Part shown: positions 45,764 to 51,820 of the stretch, one piece after another
Layout of the letters: each line of letters starts with the position of its first letter
Position numbering within the stretch: the first letter of the stretch is position 1
Assembly (NCBI GenBank): GCA_005503085.1
Contig: SCOI01000021.1
Span: 1-64,000 of the forward strand
Reading direction: 5' to 3'
Origin: Burkholderiales bacterium C2
GTDB taxonomy: Bacteria; Pseudomonadota; Gammaproteobacteria; Burkholderiales; Burkholderiaceae_C
Length of the DNA stretch: 64,000 bases
Position numbers and translations under genes: made by a program
Notes under the pieces: generated by a model
What the model saw: the letters and a program-made list of their open reading frames with translations, nothing else
Told to the model about the DNA's origin: nothing
The model's database searches: none

Positions 45764-46012
45764 ATGAACACCCGCCGCCACCTCCAGTCCCTCGCCGTCC
45801 TCGCCACCGCAGCCGTCGCCGTTCTCGGCGCCGCGATGCTGGCCACCCACGCGCCCAGGACCGAGATCGTGCAGCTGGAGCGCGTGGTGATCGTCGGCAA
45901 GCGCGCCGAGGCTCCCGTCGTCGCGCAACTGCCGCGCGTCGTGATCACCGGCCGCAGCACGGCGGCCGCACAGCTGGCCGAAGCCAGCCTGCTGAAGGCG
46001 AAGATGGTCTGA
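45764..46012 (+). CDS. small exported protein with tandem TonB-box-like motifs, copy 1
   Basis: The 82-residue product has a basic N-terminus and hydrophobic segment (about 10-28) acting as signal peptide or anchor. Two copies of the motif QLxRVVIxGxR follow: QLERVVIVGKR at 37-47 and QLPRVVITGRS at 55-65, and the end reads LLKAKMV. The motif resembles the start of mature TonB-dependent receptors (VVVTGxR region, which includes the TonB box). I know no named family. A GGAG ribosome site precedes the ATG, and a terminator follows at 46037. Confidence 0.75.
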   Translation: MNTRRHLQSLAVLATAAVAVLGAAMLATHAPRTEIVQLERVVIVGKRAEAPVVAQLPRVVITGRSTAAAQLAEASLLKAKMV

Positions 46013-46036
46013 GCGCTGGCTTCGCTGCTGTCACCG

Positions 46037-46060
46037 GGCCCGCCTTGTGCGGGCCTTTTT
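46037..46060 (+). terminator. rho-independent terminator after copy 1 small gene
   Basis: GGCCCGC-CTTGT-GCGGGCC is a perfect 7-bp stem directly followed by TTTTT, 25 bp after the stop codon of the small gene. Confidence 0.85.
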
Positions 46061-46065
46061 CATTG

Positions 46066-46851
46066 CTAGGCCTCGAAGGGATGACCCTCGGCCCGCAGGC
46101 GGCGCAGGCCGCTGTCCAGATGGGCGCGCGCGCTCTGCGCATCGCCCTCGCGCATCTGTTCATGGCTGCGCTGCGCGATCGCATGCGGCACCGGCTTCAG
46201 CGCCCGCCCGCTGCTCATCGCCTTGAGCTGGACCTCGGCGGCGCGTTCCAGATAGTAGAGATCGTCCCAGGCCTCGGCGATGCTGGGGCCGCCCACCATC
46301 ACGCCATGGTTCTTCAGGAACAGGATGTCGGCCCTGCCCATGGCAGCGGCGATGCGGTCGCCCTCGGAGGCGTCCAGCGCCAGACCGTTGTAGTGTTCGT
46401 CTACCGCCGTGCGGCCGTAGAACTTCAGCGCGGTCTGACCGGCCCAGAGCAGCGGTGGGCCCTCCAGCATGGCCAGCGCGGTGGCGTTGGGCATGTGCGT
46501 GTGGAAGGCGGCGCGCAGGCGCGGCTGGGCGCGGTGCAGCCGTGCGTGGATGTAGAAGGCCGTGGCCTCGGGCTGGCCGTGGCCGGCGACCACATGGCCG
46601 TCGACATGGCAGATCAGCAGCCGCGAGGCGGTGATCTCGGCGAAGGCGTAGCCGTAGGGGTTGACCAGGAAGAGCTCGTCGTGGCCGGGCAGCAGGGCCG
46701 AAAAATGGTTGCAGATGCCTTCCTCCAGCCCGTGCCGGGCGGCCAGCTGGAAGCAGGCGGCCAGCTCGATGCGGGCCTGGCGGATCGCGTCGGTTTCTTC
46801 CAGCGCGAGGTGCACGGCGGGCGCGCCGCCAATCGTGATCGTATGAGCCAT
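46066..46851 (-). CDS. class II aldolase/adducin family protein
   Basis: The 261-residue class II aldolase fold has the metal-binding His pair HTHMPNATAL near residue 115, the Glu/His region GICNHFSALLPG near 44 and FLKNHGVMVGGPSIAEAW near 170 with the third His. Members act as sugar-phosphate aldolases or dehydratases, or without catalysis; the substrate cannot be deduced. It lies 19 bp downstream of the dehalogenase-like gene on the same strand, so they are probably one operon. Confidence 0.85.
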   Translation of the reverse strand: MAHTITIGGAPAVHLALEETDAIRQARIELAACFQLAARHGLEEGICNHFSALLPGHDELFLVNPYGYAFAEITASRLLICHVDGHVVAGHGQPEATAFYIHARLHRAQPRLRAAFHTHMPNATALAMLEGPPLLWAGQTALKFYGRTAVDEHYNGLALDASEGDRIAAAMGRADILFLKNHGVMVGGPSIAEAWDDLYYLERAAEVQLKAMSSGRALKPVPHAIAQRSHEQMREGDAQSARAHLDSGLRRLRAEGHPFEA

Positions 46852-46870
46852 GGTTTGATGCCTCCCTCGC

Positions 46871-47575
46871 TCACCAGTCTAGCGAGGCGAACAGCGGCGG
46901 CACTTCGTCCAGCCGCGTCAGGGTCGCGTCGGGGCGGTAGTCGGGTAGCGGCCGGCGGCCGGTGCCGCGATCGATCCAGACACAGCGAAAGCCGATATCG
47001 CGCGCCGCCGCGTGGTCCAGATGCGGGCTGGCGCAGATGTGGACCACCTCGTCCTTGCCGACGCCCAGCGCGGCGTGCGCGTGCTCGAACAGCCGGGGCG
47101 CCGGCTTGTAGGCACCCGCCTGCTGGGCCGTGATCACGCGGTCTATATGGCCGCCCAGCTGGGCCACATTGCCGGCAATGATGTCGTCGTCGGTGTTCGA
47201 GACGATGCACAGCCGGTAGCCAGCCTGCTTGAGCCGGGCCAGCGTGTCCACCACCTCGGGAAAGGGCGGCATGCGTGAGATGCGCTCGGTCAGCACGCGG
47301 ATGTCGCTGTCATCGATCGGCAGACCCAGCTCCTGCAGCGCCAGGCGCAAGCCCTGGCCGGCCACCTCGCGGAAGCTGCGGTGCGGCGGCGTCTGCTCCA
47401 GCGCATGTTCGTGGCGGTCATAGACCTCGATCAAGGAGGTCGGTTCGATATGGCCGGCCTGCTTGCGCACCAGCAGTTCGCGCACGACGGCCTGCAAGCC
47501 TTCATCCCACTGGATCAGCGTGCCGTAGCAATCGAAGGTCAGCCAGCGCGGCCGCGAAGTGGCGTGCAAAGACAT
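46871..47575 (-). CDS. HAD-superfamily hydrolase, 2-haloacid dehalogenase type
   Basis: The 234-residue product has the nucleophile motif TFDCYGTLIQW near residue 13, motif II LCIVSNTDDD near 117, Lys in AGAYKPAPRLF near 150 and motif III VHICASPHLDHAAARDIG near 172. It resembles type II L-2-haloacid dehalogenases, but many such proteins are phosphatases. With the class II aldolase gene behind it and a divergent LysR regulator in front, it may belong to a small sugar-acid or phosphoglycolate-like pathway. Confidence 0.82.
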   Translation of the reverse strand: MSLHATSRPRWLTFDCYGTLIQWDEGLQAVVRELLVRKQAGHIEPTSLIEVYDRHEHALEQTPPHRSFREVAGQGLRLALQELGLPIDDSDIRVLTERISRMPPFPEVVDTLARLKQAGYRLCIVSNTDDDIIAGNVAQLGGHIDRVITAQQAGAYKPAPRLFEHAHAALGVGKDEVVHICASPHLDHAAARDIGFRCVWIDRGTGRRPLPDYRPDATLTRLDEVPPLFASLDW

Positions 47576-47624
47576 CGGGAGTCCTGGGTCGTTGAAGAAT
47601 GGAGCGAAGCCTATCCAGCACTGA

Positions 47625-47670
47625 AGATATTTGGAAATTGGATTTGTAGTGGATGTGAATTTGAATATCT
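47625..47670. promoter_or_regulatory. LysR-type operator region
   Basis: AT-rich interval with inverted repeat AGATATT (47625-47631) and AATATCT (47664-47670), further extended by GGAAATT/GAATTTG. It sits between the divergent dehalogenase-like gene and the LysR gene, immediately before its ATG, as expected for LysR autoregulation plus divergent activation. Confidence 0.5.
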
Positions 47671-47679
47671 AATGTCTTC

Positions 47680-48525
47680 ATGCTCGATCTGGAACTGCTT
47701 CACACCCTGGTCTGCGTCGTCGACGAGCGCAGCTTCACGCGCGCCGGCGAGCGGGTGCACCGTACCCAGTCCACCGTCAGCCAGCAGATCCGCAAGCTGG
47801 AGGAACGGCTGGGCCATGCGCTGCTGCTGCGCGACCGCAGCGGCAGCCGGGTGACGCCGACCGAGCAGGGCGAGCTGCTGGCCACCTATGCGCGGCGCCT
47901 GCTGGCGCTGGCCCAGGAGGCGGAAGAAGCGCTGGGCAGCGCCGACAGCGCGCTGCTGAGCCTGCGCATCGGCGTGCCGGAGGATTTCGATGCGCGGCGC
48001 ATCTCCAGCCTGCTGTCGGGCTTTGTCGCGCGGCAGCCGGGCTTGCGGCTGGAAACCATCAGCGGCATGAGCAGCGAGCTGCAGCGCCGGCTGGCCGGCG
48101 GCGAGCTGGACATCGCGCTGGTCAAGCGGGTGCCGGGCGAGGGCGGGCCCTGCGTGGCGGCCTGGCCCGAGACCCTGGTCTGGGCCGGTGCCGGCCAGGT
48201 CTTGCCGGCCGACGAGCCGATCCCGCTGGCGCTGTTTCCGCAGGGCTGTGTCTACCGGCAGCGCGCGCTGGCGGGCCTGGACCAGGCGCGGCGGCGCTGG
48301 CGCATCGCCTTCGGCAGCCACAGCCTCAGCGGCATCCAGGCGGCGCTGTCCTCGGGCCTGGGCATCTCGGTGCTGCCCACCACGGCGCTGCTGCCCGAGC
48401 ACCGCCTCTGCGAGGGCCTGCCGGCGCTGCCGCCCACCGAGCTGGCCCTGCTCAGCGCGAGCGCCTCGCCCAGCGCGGTACAGCGCCAGCTGCTGAACAC
48501 CCTGTGCGAGGCGCTTCGATCATGA
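47680..48525 (+). CDS. LysR-family transcriptional regulator
   Basis: The 281-residue product has an N-terminal winged helix with VDERSFTRAGERVHRTQSTVSQQIRKLEERLG-type recognition region (residues 12-45) and a co-inducer-binding domain. Divergent from the HAD/class II aldolase pair, its likely target. Its stop lies 5 bp before the conserved block of the second DUF4148 promoter. Confidence 0.88.
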   Translation: MLDLELLHTLVCVVDERSFTRAGERVHRTQSTVSQQIRKLEERLGHALLLRDRSGSRVTPTEQGELLATYARRLLALAQEAEEALGSADSALLSLRIGVPEDFDARRISSLLSGFVARQPGLRLETISGMSSELQRRLAGGELDIALVKRVPGEGGPCVAAWPETLVWAGAGQVLPADEPIPLALFPQGCVYRQRALAGLDQARRRWRIAFGSHSLSGIQAALSSGLGISVLPTTALLPEHRLCEGLPALPPTELALLSASASPSAVQRQLLNTLCEALRS

Positions 48526-48529
48526 AGGA

Positions 48530-48606
48530 ATCAGCAACAGTGCGTTGAAGTGCCGGTGGTTTTTCTGTTGGAGCACAAGCTTCACAGTTGAGCCCATGGA
48601 CACGGC
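48530..48606 (+). promoter_or_regulatory. family-A promoter, copy 2
   Basis: The same layout as at 45031: ATCAGCAACAGTGCGTT (48530-48546), TTTTTC (48560-48565), 17-base spacer, CACAGT (48583-48588), then GAGCCCATGGACACGG. The predicted transcription start is at or next to ATG 48596. Confidence 0.65.
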
Positions 48607-48649
48607 ACACAAACAAGCCGGGTCCAAGAACCCAACGAAGCTGAACTGA
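48596..48649 (+). other. possible leaderless leader ORF before DUF4148 copy 2
   Basis: ATG 48596 opens a 17-codon frame beginning MDTA and ending at TGA 48647-48649, immediately before the AAAGGA ribosome site of the DUF4148 gene. Its ATG coincides with the predicted transcription start. An equivalent frame exists at copy 3 and, in frame with the main gene, at copy 1. Confidence 0.35.
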
Positions 48650-48661
48650 AAGGACTCCATC

Positions 48662-49051
48662 ATGAACAAGATCACTGCCATCGCCCTGACTTCCCTGCTG
48701 GCCACCGGTGCCGCTATGGCCGATAGCGCCATCACCCGCGAGTCGCTGCGCCAGAGCCAGACCGCCGTACAGAGCAGCACCACCCGCAGCGCCGTGATCG
48801 CTGAGTTCCAGCGCGCCCGCCAGGCTGGTGAGCTGAATGCGCTGTATCGCGAAGTCGATCTGAGCCCGGTCTCGAGCGCCTCAACGACCACCCGCGCCGC
48901 CGTGCTGGCCGAGCTGCGGGCGGCCCGTGCCTCGGGCGAGCTCGCGGTGCTGAACAGCAACAACCCCAGCTATGCGCAGCTGGCCGGATTGAGTGGTGGC
49001 AAGAGCGCTGGCGGCGAGCTGCTGGCCGGCCAGCCTGCCACGGCCCGCTGA
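48662..49051 (+). CDS. secreted DUF4148 protein, copy 2
   Basis: The 129-residue product has a signal peptide ending AGAAMA-like (ATGAAMA, residue 20). Its first repeat is degenerate, and complete xTRxxVxAEFQRARQAGEL repeats lie at 41-58 and 77-94. The C-terminal part (SNNPSYAQL, tail LLAGQPATAR) is nearly the same as copy 1. A GGACTCCATC-type ribosome region with AAAGGA precedes the ATG. Function unknown; the paralogues within 6 kb indicate local duplication. Confidence 0.8.
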   Translation: MNKITAIALTSLLATGAAMADSAITRESLRQSQTAVQSSTTRSAVIAEFQRARQAGELNALYREVDLSPVSSASTTTRAAVLAELRAARASGELAVLNSNNPSYAQLAGLSGGKSAGGELLAGQPATAR

Positions 49052-49174
49052 CGACCGGGCGCTCCCTGGCGGGCGCCCACGAATTCAATACAAGACGAGG
49101 ACCGTTGACCCCGGTCTGCCAAGGGTCAGCTTCGTCTGGTGGTGCGTTGTTGTAGTTACCGCCTGCCAGGCTTC

Positions 49175-49208
49175 GCCCGGTGGCCTGCACAGGCCATCGG
49201 GCTTTTTT
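49175..49208 (+). terminator. terminator after DUF4148 copy 2
   Basis: GCCCGGTGGCCT pairs with AGGCCATCGGGC (one G-T pair) and is followed by TTTTTT. It separates the DUF4148 transcript from the family-B promoter beginning at 49230. The 120 bases before it also contain a GGGCGC/GCGCCC hairpin just after the stop codon. Confidence 0.8.
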
Positions 49209-49229
49209 ACGTCCGCAGTGTCTGCGTTT

Positions 49230-49328
49230 CGTCGCCGGCATTTGCATCTCGTCCGGTCGGGCCGCCGACTCGTCGCCAGGCTGTGGCGGCGCCGGCCACC
49301 AAGTCAGACACTGCAATCACTGACACAG
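49230..49328 (+). promoter_or_regulatory. family-B promoter array, copy 2
   Basis: Sites are CGTCGC (49230-49235), CGTCCG (49250-49255) and CGTCGC (49271-49276), spacing 20 and 21 bp. The -35-like TGGCGG (49284-49289), 17-base spacer, -10-like GACACT (49307-49312) and GACACAG (49322-49328) follow. Confidence 0.68.
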
Positions 49329-49350
49329 CAACACGCACAAGGAACACACC

Positions 49351-49599
49351 ATGAACACCGCCACCAAGTCTTTCGCACTCTTCGCCATCGCAGCCGTCGC
49401 CGTCGTGGGCGCCGCGATCTCGCAGAGCCCGGCCAAGCCGGCCGCCAGCGAGATCGTGCAGCTGGAGCGCGTGGTGATCGTGGGCAAGCGCGCCGAGGCC
49501 GCGGTGATCGCGCAGCTGCCCCGCGTGGTGATCACCGGTCGCAGCACGGCGGCGGTCCCCACCCAGCTGGCCGCTGCCGGCACGACCCCGGCCATCTGA
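49351..49599 (+). CDS. small exported protein with tandem TonB-box-like motifs, copy 2
   Basis: This 82-residue paralogue of the protein at 45764 has a hydrophobic segment at about 8-25, then QLERVVIVGKR (37-47) and QLPRVVITGRS (55-65). The spacing between motif copies is 18 residues, the same as in copy 1, but the C-terminal LLKAK ending is missing. AAGGAA lies upstream of the ATG. A terminator follows at 49637. It is probably processed or anchored so that the motifs face the periplasm. Confidence 0.75.
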   Translation: MNTATKSFALFAIAAVAVVGAAISQSPAKPAASEIVQLERVVIVGKRAEAAVIAQLPRVVITGRSTAAVPTQLAAAGTTPAI

Positions 49600-49636
49600 T
49601 CGAGCGCTCCCCACGCGGCCTTGCCGTGTCCAGTAC

Positions 49637-49660
49637 AAGCCCGCTGCATGCGGGCTTTGT
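49637..49660 (+). terminator. terminator after copy 2 small gene
   Basis: AAGCCCGC-TGCAT-GCGGGCTT, a perfect 8-bp stem followed by a T-rich stretch (TTGTCTTTTC), 38 bp after the stop codon. The A-rich left arm lets it also serve the convergent gene. Confidence 0.8.
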
Positions 49661-49671
49661 CTTTTCTGCGC

Positions 49672-50052
49672 CTAGGCGTGCTCCGTCGGCACGGCGATGC
49701 GCGCCAGCTGCTCGCGCAGCTGCTTGCGGCCCGCGCTATTGCTGGCCCGCCAGGCGGCCAGCGCCAGCGCCATGAAGGCCTTCTCCTTGTCGGTCGGCGT
49801 GGCGTCCAGCCGGGTCTCGTCCAACCAGCCCGGTGGCTTGCCGCAATGGCTCTCGATCTGGCGGGCCAGCTTGTCGCCGATCGGGCGCGAAGACTTGATC
49901 TGGCTCCACATGCTGGGTGAGATCTCGACGCTGGCGGCAAAGGTCTGCTCCAGTCCCTTGGGCGAGGTGCCCGCAGCCAGCGCCTGCTCGGCATAGAGCT
50001 GGAACAGCGCCAGCGCGTTCTGGCGGCGGATGAGAGTGGGGTTGGTCAGCAA
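49672..50052 (-). CDS. XRE-like (phage-repressor-type) DNA-binding protein
   Basis: The 126-residue product has a Cro/C1-like helix-turn-helix around residues 40-70 (AASVEISPSMWSQIKSSRPIGDKLARQIE), with GKPPGWLDE after it as in many prophage-type repressors. The C-terminal half is helical with no known domain. It diverges from a short transcript at 50100-50386 with an inverted repeat in between, resembling a small repressor/target switch. Confidence 0.65.
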   Translation of the reverse strand: MLTNPTLIRRQNALALFQLYAEQALAAGTSPKGLEQTFAASVEISPSMWSQIKSSRPIGDKLARQIESHCGKPPGWLDETRLDATPTDKEKAFMALALAAWRASNSAGRKQLREQLARIAVPTEHA

Positions 50053-50079
50053 GGCTGTGCGCTTCGTACAACAGGAACA

Positions 50080-50096
50080 ACAGCGATTGTCGCTGT
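50080..50096. promoter_or_regulatory. probable operator of the XRE-like regulator
   Basis: ACAGCGA-TTG-TCGCTGT is a perfect inverted repeat of 7-bp arms. It lies directly upstream of the -35 box at 50100 and 28 bp from the regulator's start codon, so one dimer could control both divergent units. Confidence 0.55.
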
Positions 50097-50099
50097 GGC

Positions 50100-50128
50100 T
50101 TGACGCGATAGTAAAGACTATTTACAGT
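50100..50128 (+). promoter_or_regulatory. sigma70-type promoter
   Basis: TTGACG (50100-50105), 17-base spacer, TACAGT (50123-50128). This is the closest match to a housekeeping promoter that I noticed in the window. It drives a short unit ending at the terminator at 50353. Confidence 0.6.
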
Positions 50129-50200
50129 GCGGCCAGCGCTGTGGGGCCATCAGTCCTCGCAGTACCGACCCAACAATCACCCAGCAAGAAAGGCAGCATC

Positions 50201-50323
50201 GTGACCACCCGCCACCTCATCGCCAAGCTCAGCGCCCTCGCGGCCCGAGGTGCGATCGTGCGTGGACTTGGTGAGCCGAAGCGCTTTGTTGCTTGCATGC
50301 ATCCGGGAGAAGGCAGCGCCTGA
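50201..50323 (+). CDS. 40-residue protein in a short transcript, unknown
   Basis: GTG 50201 with AGAAAGG seven to ten bases upstream opens a 40-residue basic frame (MTTRHLIAKLSALAARG...). A good promoter lies 73 bp upstream and a strong terminator 30 bp downstream, so a discrete RNA of about 250 nt is likely. Whether it is translated is uncertain; a small regulatory RNA is the alternative. Divergent from the XRE-like repressor. Confidence 0.4.
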   Translation: MTTRHLIAKLSALAARGAIVRGLGEPKRFVACMHPGEGSA

Positions 50324-50352
50324 GGCGCACGCCCTCTTTCCTCTGACCCCAG

Positions 50353-50386
50353 AGGCCCGGATTCTGCAAAGAGTCCGGGCCTTTTG
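50353..50386 (+). terminator. strong rho-independent terminator
   Basis: AGGCCCGGA (50353-50361) pairs perfectly with TCCGGGCCT (50374-50382) and is followed by TTT(G)CTTT. It ends the short transcript from 50100. Confidence 0.85.
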
Positions 50387-50408
50387 CTTTGGGTCAGTGG
50401 TTTGAACG

Positions 50409-50563
50409 TCCGACTTCGGCTGTGTCCTTGCACTCCGTCGCTGCATCTTGATGGTGTTGGCAGCGCGGGATGTGCGCGGGACCGATCGCAATGGGCCAGC
50501 CCCTCGTGCAGCGAGACACCACGTCCGACGGGACGCTCGCGCTTGGGCACAGCCGAAGTCGGA
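50409..50563. repeat. long inverted repeat, possible MITE-like element or structured RNA
   Basis: TCCGACTTCGGCTGTGTCC (50409-50427) and GGGCACAGCCGAAGTCGGA (50545-50563) are complementary with one mismatch; GTTTGAACG/CGTTGAAC continue the symmetry outward. The 117-base interior has no supportable gene. The remaining 138 bases up to the next promoter block contain nothing that I recognise. Confidence 0.6.
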
Positions 50564-50701
50564 GGTCGTTGAACCTCCTCCTCATCAAGAAGCCTCCGTC
50601 GAGCTCACGCTTCTGAGGCGGAAATCGGCCGCAACGATTGGGCGGCGCCGGAACCCGTGACCGGCACTCACCATGGCCCGGCAGGGCACCGTCATACCGA
50701 A

Positions 50702-50778
50702 ATCAGCAACAGTGCATTCGCCTGCGGCCCGTTTTTCCGGAGGGCCTGTTTTCCTACATTGGAGTCCATGGACACGGC
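50702..50778 (+). promoter_or_regulatory. family-A promoter, copy 3
   Basis: ATCAGCAACAGTGCATT (50702-50718), TTTTTC (50732-50737), 17-base spacer, TACATT (50755-50760), then GGAGTCCATGGACACGG. All distances equal those of copies 1 and 2, although the bases in between differ, which shows selection on the blocks rather than simple recent duplication. Confidence 0.68.
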
Positions 50779-50836
50779 GACGGTGATGCGAAGCGAAGCA
50801 AGCAGACCGCAGGCGAAGTCCTTCACCCAACCGTAA
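50768..50836 (+). other. possible leaderless leader ORF before DUF4148 copy 3
   Basis: ATG 50768 begins a 22-codon frame starting MDTA and ending at TAA 50834-50836, which is part of the TAAAGGA ribosome site of the DUF4148 gene. The ATG lies at the predicted transcription start. Confidence 0.35.
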
Positions 50837-50847
50837 AGGAAATCATC

Positions 50848-51228
50848 ATGAAGAAGCTGACTGTCATTGCCCTGTTCTCCCTGCTGTCCACCGGTGCTGC
50901 CCTGGCCGATGGCCTGAGCCGTGAGCAAGTCGTCGCCGAGCTGCAGCGTGCCCGCGCCGCTGGCGAGCTGGTCGCCCAGCAAGGCGAGAACCCCGATGCC
51001 ATCGGCCGCGCCGTGATCGCCACCGGCTCCACCACCAGCCGCGCTGCCGTGCTGGCCGAGCTGCAGCGCGCTCGCAGCGCCGGCGAGCTGCAAGGCCGCG
51101 ATGCCGAGTCGTACAGCCTGCCCAGCATCGCCGGCTCGAGCAAGAGCCGCGCCGAGGTCATCGCCGAGCTGCAGCAGGCCCGTGCCCGCGGCCAGCTGCA
51201 AAGCCAGCAGATCAACTACGGCGGCTGA
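50848..51228 (+). CDS. secreted DUF4148 protein, copy 3
   Basis: The 126-residue product has a signal peptide ending AALA (residue 20) and three well-kept repeats SRxxVxAELQxARxxGxL at 24-41, 64-81 and 100-117. Unlike copies 1 and 2 it ends soon after the third repeat (QSQQINYGG) and lacks the AGQPATAR tail. AAAGGA lies upstream of the ATG. The repeats suggest a helical hairpin array; function unknown. Confidence 0.8.
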   Translation: MKKLTVIALFSLLSTGAALADGLSREQVVAELQRARAAGELVAQQGENPDAIGRAVIATGSTTSRAAVLAELQRARSAGELQGRDAESYSLPSIAGSSKSRAEVIAELQQARARGQLQSQQINYGG

Positions 51229-51306
51229 TCGCCCGCGCCGCATCCACTCTCGAATCTCCTGGGGCACCCGCCCACCGGTCCGGCACCCCCGCCGGCCGGC
51301 CTCCTC

Positions 51307-51343
51307 AGGCCCGATGCGCTGCCCAGCCATCGGGCCTTCTTTT
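51307..51343 (+). terminator. terminator after DUF4148 copy 3
   Basis: AGGCCCGATG (51307-51316) pairs with CATCGGGCCT (51328-51337), followed by TCTTTT. It separates the DUF4148 unit from the family-B promoter at 51358. Confidence 0.82.
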
Positions 51344-51357
51344 ATGGGCCGACGGCC

Positions 51358-51456
51358 TGTCGCGCCTTCCTGCACTTGGTCGTCGGCGTGCGGCGATCCG
51401 TCGCGCGGGCCTGGCGATGGCCGCCGCTGCGGACGAAACTGCAATCACTGACACAG
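51358..51456 (+). promoter_or_regulatory. family-B promoter array, copy 3
   Basis: Sites are TGTCGC (51358-51363), the weaker GGTCGT (51378-51383) and CGTCGC (51399-51404), again 20 and 21 bp apart. The -35-like TGGCGA (51412-51417), 17-base spacer, -10-like GAAACT (51435-51440) and GACACAG (51450-51456) follow. Confidence 0.62.
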
Positions 51457-51480
51457 CCAACACCCCCGCAGGAGCCCAAC

Positions 51481-51759
51481 ATGAACACCAGCCACAGCGC
51501 CAAGACCCTCACTCTCTTCACCGTCACCGTGCTGGCCATGCTGGCGGTGATTGGCGCCGCGCTGCTGGGCAGTGGCGGCCAGCCGCCTTCCACCGAGATC
51601 GTCAAGCTGGAGCGGGTGGTGATCGTCGGCAAGCGCAGCGTCGAGACGCCGGTGCAGATCGCCCAGCTGCCGCGCGTCGTGATCACCGGCCGCAGCACCC
51701 CGGCCGCCACCGAGCCGCAGCTGGCCTCGGCCGGCTTGCTGAAGGCCAAGGCGCTCTGA
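51481..51759 (+). CDS. small exported protein with tandem TonB-box-like motifs, copy 3
   Basis: The 92-residue paralogue has a longer hydrophobic segment (about 10-30), then KLERVVIVGKR at 42-52 and QLPRVVITGRS at 62-72, a 20-residue spacing instead of 18, and the ending LLKAKAL as in copy 1. The motif cores are unchanged while the surrounding residues differ, which implies that the motifs are what is selected. GGAG precedes the ATG and a terminator follows. Confidence 0.75.
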   Translation: MNTSHSAKTLTLFTVTVLAMLAVIGAALLGSGGQPPSTEIVKLERVVIVGKRSVETPVQIAQLPRVVITGRSTPAATEPQLASAGLLKAKAL

Positions 51760-51783
51760 GCTTCTTGCTGCCGTCAGCAACAG

Positions 51784-51806
51784 AGCCCGCCGAGCGCGGG
51801 CTTTTT
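51784..51806 (+). terminator. terminator after copy 3 small gene
   Basis: AGCCCGC-CGAGC-GCGGGCT, 7-bp stem followed by TTTTT, 25 bp after the stop codon. Confidence 0.85.
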
Positions 51807-51820
51807 CATTGCAGCGGCAC

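Noticed and set aside
49672-50386. XRE regulator and small frame as a classical type II toxin-antitoxin pair
   Set aside because: The genes are divergent rather than overlapping and the small product does not resemble a known toxin; reported only as a possible switch.
50394-50660. Short open frames on both strands (50394-50588 minus, 50448-50660 plus)
   Set aside because: They lie on the long inverted repeat, lack ribosome sites and resemble no protein.
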